From Candidatus Zhuqueibacterota bacterium (lineage in GTDB: Bacteria > Zhuqueibacterota > QNDG01): a DNA stretch of 8,675 nt. The position numbers and the translations under genes were made by a program. Below the pieces are notes generated by a model. The model ran no database searches and was not told the DNA's origin. It saw only the letters and a program-made list of their open reading frames with translations. Below, piece after piece: positions 7,408 to 8,675 of this stretch (position 1 is its first letter; every line of letters begins with the position of its first letter). The stretch lies in the NCBI GenBank assembly GCA_003645915.1, contig QNDG01000028.1:1-8675 (forward strand). Direction: 5' to 3'.

Positions 7408-8478
7408 ATGAATACAAGAGATTTTGCAAAAGAATTCCAGAGGCCGTTTTTAAGTAATTGGGATAAAAATTTCTTTTCGATTTTTGTCCTGACACTGATT
7501 TTTGAAACAGTTGTTGTATATTTTCTGGCAAAACAGCCAATCCAGCAGTATTCACAAAAGGATATAAAGAGGATTCAGGAAAGATTTGCCAGGTTTGTGC
7601 TTCAGCCGGAATCAGATAAAAAAGAGAACGTTGTTGCATCTTCTGTGCCGGGAAGTGCTGAGAATGTTGCAAAAACAGAACCCGGTAAATCGGAAAAATC
7701 CGGAACAGGAGAAGGAGAGCAAGGGGGTGAAGGTAAAAATACCGAAACAGGTTCTCAGCCCGGCAGCCCCGGAAGGGCATCTTCTAAAACTGCAATTGAA
7801 GCAAGGAGGAAGACCAGAGAAGCAGTATCAAGAAGCGTCAGCGATAAAGGTGTTTTGGGACTTCTGACAGCCTCAACGAGCAGCTCTGACGGTGTGTCGA
7901 GCATTTTAGATAATGAAGGCGGTAGTAGTGCGGAGTCTGAAAACTTAGATGATGTTCTTTCTTCTGTAACAGGGCTTAAAAGCAGTGGCCAGCCTGGTGG
8001 CGTTGGAACAGGCAGCGGTTCAGGCTCCGGTTCAGGGATCAGAGGCGGCAGAAAGGGGAAATCAGCGACAATTGATGATCTTGTATCTGATCTTGAGACT
8101 ACGGGGTCCAGCTCAATGCAGAGAAAAGGAGATCTTGTTGTAGAAGCTCCTGACCAGGTAAAAGGAAGAGGCAGGAAATCTATTTACAGAAGTCCGGCTG
8201 CGATACAGGAAGTTTTGCTTGCACACAGCAGTGCGATCAGATTCTGTTATGAAAGAGAATTGAAAAGATATCCTACTTTAAAAGGAAAAATATCAATACG
8301 AATAACAGTGGCGCCAAACGGAAGCGTAAAAAAAGCTGAAATAGTATCATCCACATTGAACAACAGGCGGGTGGAACGATGTATCCTGTCAAGAATACGG
8401 TTATGGAAAGATTTTAAACCAATTAAGGAAGAAGAGGGAGATGTAACGTTCCGGCAGATATGGTCTTTTGGCTATTAA
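7408..8478 (+). CDS. AgmX/PglI C-terminal domain protein (TonB-like force transducer)
   Basis: This 356-residue protein has no alternative start codon between the in-frame stop at 7366-7368 and ATG 7408, so the start is secure although the ribosome site is poor. Residues 1-20 are cytoplasmic and 22-41 form one TM helix (signal anchor). A charged helix with KDIKRIQERFARFVL follows (51-65). Residues 75-255 are low-complexity periplasmic linker rich in Gly, Ser, Glu and Lys, with short hydrophobic islands (GVLGLLTA at 148-155, LDDVLSSVTGLK at 180-191, TIDDLVSDL at 221-229). Residues about 264-356 are the AgmX/PglI-type TonB-like domain: AIRFCYERELKRYPTLKGKI, APNGSVKKAEI, SSTLNNRRVERCI, then a Trp-containing end. 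Cys280 and Cys325 are the usual Cys pair of this domain. By analogy with TonB/TolA and GltG/GltJ, it would use motor energy to move or contact periplasmic and outer-membrane partners. Confidence 0.93.
   Translation: MNTRDFAKEFQRPFLSNWDKNFFSIFVLTLIFETVVVYFLAKQPIQQYSQKDIKRIQERFARFVLQPESDKKENVVASSVPGSAENVAKTEPGKSEKSGTGEGEQGGEGKNTETGSQPGSPGRASSKTAIEARRKTREAVSRSVSDKGVLGLLTASTSSSDGVSSILDNEGGSSAESENLDDVLSSVTGLKSSGQPGGVGTGSGSGSGSGIRGGRKGKSATIDDLVSDLETTGSSSMQRKGDLVVEAPDQVKGRGRKSIYRSPAAIQEVLLAHSSAIRFCYERELKRYPTLKGKISIRITVAPNGSVKKAEIVSSTLNNRRVERCILSRIRLWKDFKPIKEEEGDVTFRQIWSFGY
8011..8034 (+). repeat. Short imperfect 12-bp tandem repeat coding for a Gly-Ser linker
   Basis: Two 12-base units, GGCAGCGGTTCA and GGCTCCGGTTCA, differ at two positions and encode GSGS twice within residues 202-209 of the TonB-like protein. 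The run is in frame, so gain or loss of a unit would change linker length without a frameshift. Confidence 0.6.
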
Positions 8479-8553
8479 CATGTTATGAATATCTGAGGTA
8501 AAAAATATCAGGAAAGCAATCGGATTGTTTTTGTATTTATATAAGAATATTAT

Positions 8554-8592
8554 AAAAATGGCTCCCTGTAAAAAGGAGCCATTTTTGTTTTT
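8554..8592 (+). terminator. Strong intrinsic terminator ending the operon, probably bidirectional
   Basis: AAAAATGGCTCC (8554-8565) pairs perfectly with GGAGCCATTTTT (8575-8586) around a 9-base loop, followed by GTTTTT. This is a 12-bp stem with a GC-rich core and a T-run, the textbook rho-independent form. Read on the minus strand the same stem ends in ATTTTTATAATATT, so it can also stop a convergent transcript. The 75 bases between the last stop and the stem hold no gene or other signal that I can see. Confidence 0.92.
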
Positions 8593-8601
8593 GAAAGTGT
8601 T

Positions 8602-8675
8602 TTAATTTTTTCTTCCGTGATAGATTAAAGAAAAAGATATTTTTTTTATGTCAATATTTTCTTTTTCAATAACAC
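8602..8675 (-). CDS. Possible 3' end of a convergent gene (partial)
   Basis: On the minus strand a frame is open from the window edge to TAA at 8604-8602, giving 23 complete codons that read VIEKENIDIKKISFSLIYHG then RKN. It is too short to identify a family, and an open frame this short in AT-rich DNA can occur by chance. In its favour, the residue mix looks protein-like and the stop lies 10-20 bases before a terminator that works in this direction. Confidence 0.35.
   Translation of the reverse strand, partial: VIEKENIDIKKISFSLIYHGRKN

Noticed and set aside
7406..7780. Minus-strand frame of 124 codons and a plus-strand frame at 7586-7867 within the TonB-like gene
   Set aside because: Both overlap the recognised AgmX/PglI-domain gene and show no family features of their own.
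5684..8478. Assigning the cluster as a Tol-Pal locus (tolQ-tolR-tolA)
   Set aside because: There are two ExbD-like genes, the last gene has an AgmX/PglI-type domain with its Cys pair, and no tolB or pal follows before the terminator.
1..8675. CRISPR array, tRNA/rRNA, insertion sequence or prophage signals
   Set aside because: No spaced direct repeats, tRNA-like cloverleaf, transposase motif or terminal repeats were seen; almost all the DNA is accounted for by the operon.

Overview
The window comes from an AT-rich (clearly under half G+C by eye) diderm bacterium. All seven genes on the plus strand look like parts of one cell-envelope machine. They run head to tail with overlaps or short gaps (about 40 bases at most) and end at a strong intrinsic terminator. 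I cannot name the genus. A TolQ/ExbB subunit, two ExbD/TolR subunits, an AgmX/PglI-type TonB-like protein and a very large periplasmic TPR protein together recall Myxococcota and several FCB-type or candidate phyla (Fibrobacterota, Calditrichota and similar). The low G+C argues against Myxococcus itself.

Layout: (1) bases 1-942, the 3' part of a lysine/glutamate-rich coiled-coil protein, cut by the window edge. (2) 939-5288, a 1449-residue exported TPR protein with a beta-rich C-terminal domain, starting within the stop codon of the gene before it (ATGA overlap). (3) 5291-5656, a small, very basic exported protein with a TonB-box-like segment. (4) 5684-6334, a three-helix TolQ/ExbB/MotA-family channel subunit. 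(5) 6338-6871 and (6) 6874-7368, two different ExbD/TolR-family subunits. (7) 7408-8478, a single-pass protein with a low-complexity periplasmic linker and an AgmX/PglI (TonB-like) C-terminal domain. A 39-base gap before gene 7 holds two perfect inverted repeats. The operon ends at a 12-bp-stem terminator (8554-8592). Beyond it is an open minus-strand frame that is probably the tail of a convergent gene.

Working model (inference): the TolQ-like subunit and the two ExbD-like subunits form a proton-driven inner-membrane motor. The TonB-like protein carries force across the periplasm. The TPR protein, the small basic protein and the coiled-coil protein are periplasmic scaffolds or cargo adaptors. 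The closest described analogue is the Agl-Glt (gliding) and Nfs (spore-coat polysaccharide) machinery of Myxococcus, in which AglR/AglQ/AglS drive TPR and TonB-like partners. Nothing here decides between motility, surface polysaccharide handling and outer-membrane transport. No tolA, tolB, pal or TonB-dependent receptor is present, so this is not a standard Tol-Pal or ExbBD-TonB locus.

The most unusual detail is in the motor. The first ExbD-like subunit has Asn where the family carries its essential proton-binding Asp, the second keeps the Asp, and the TolQ-like subunit has Val where E. coli ExbB has Glu176. This points to an asymmetric stator with one proton-carrying R subunit.
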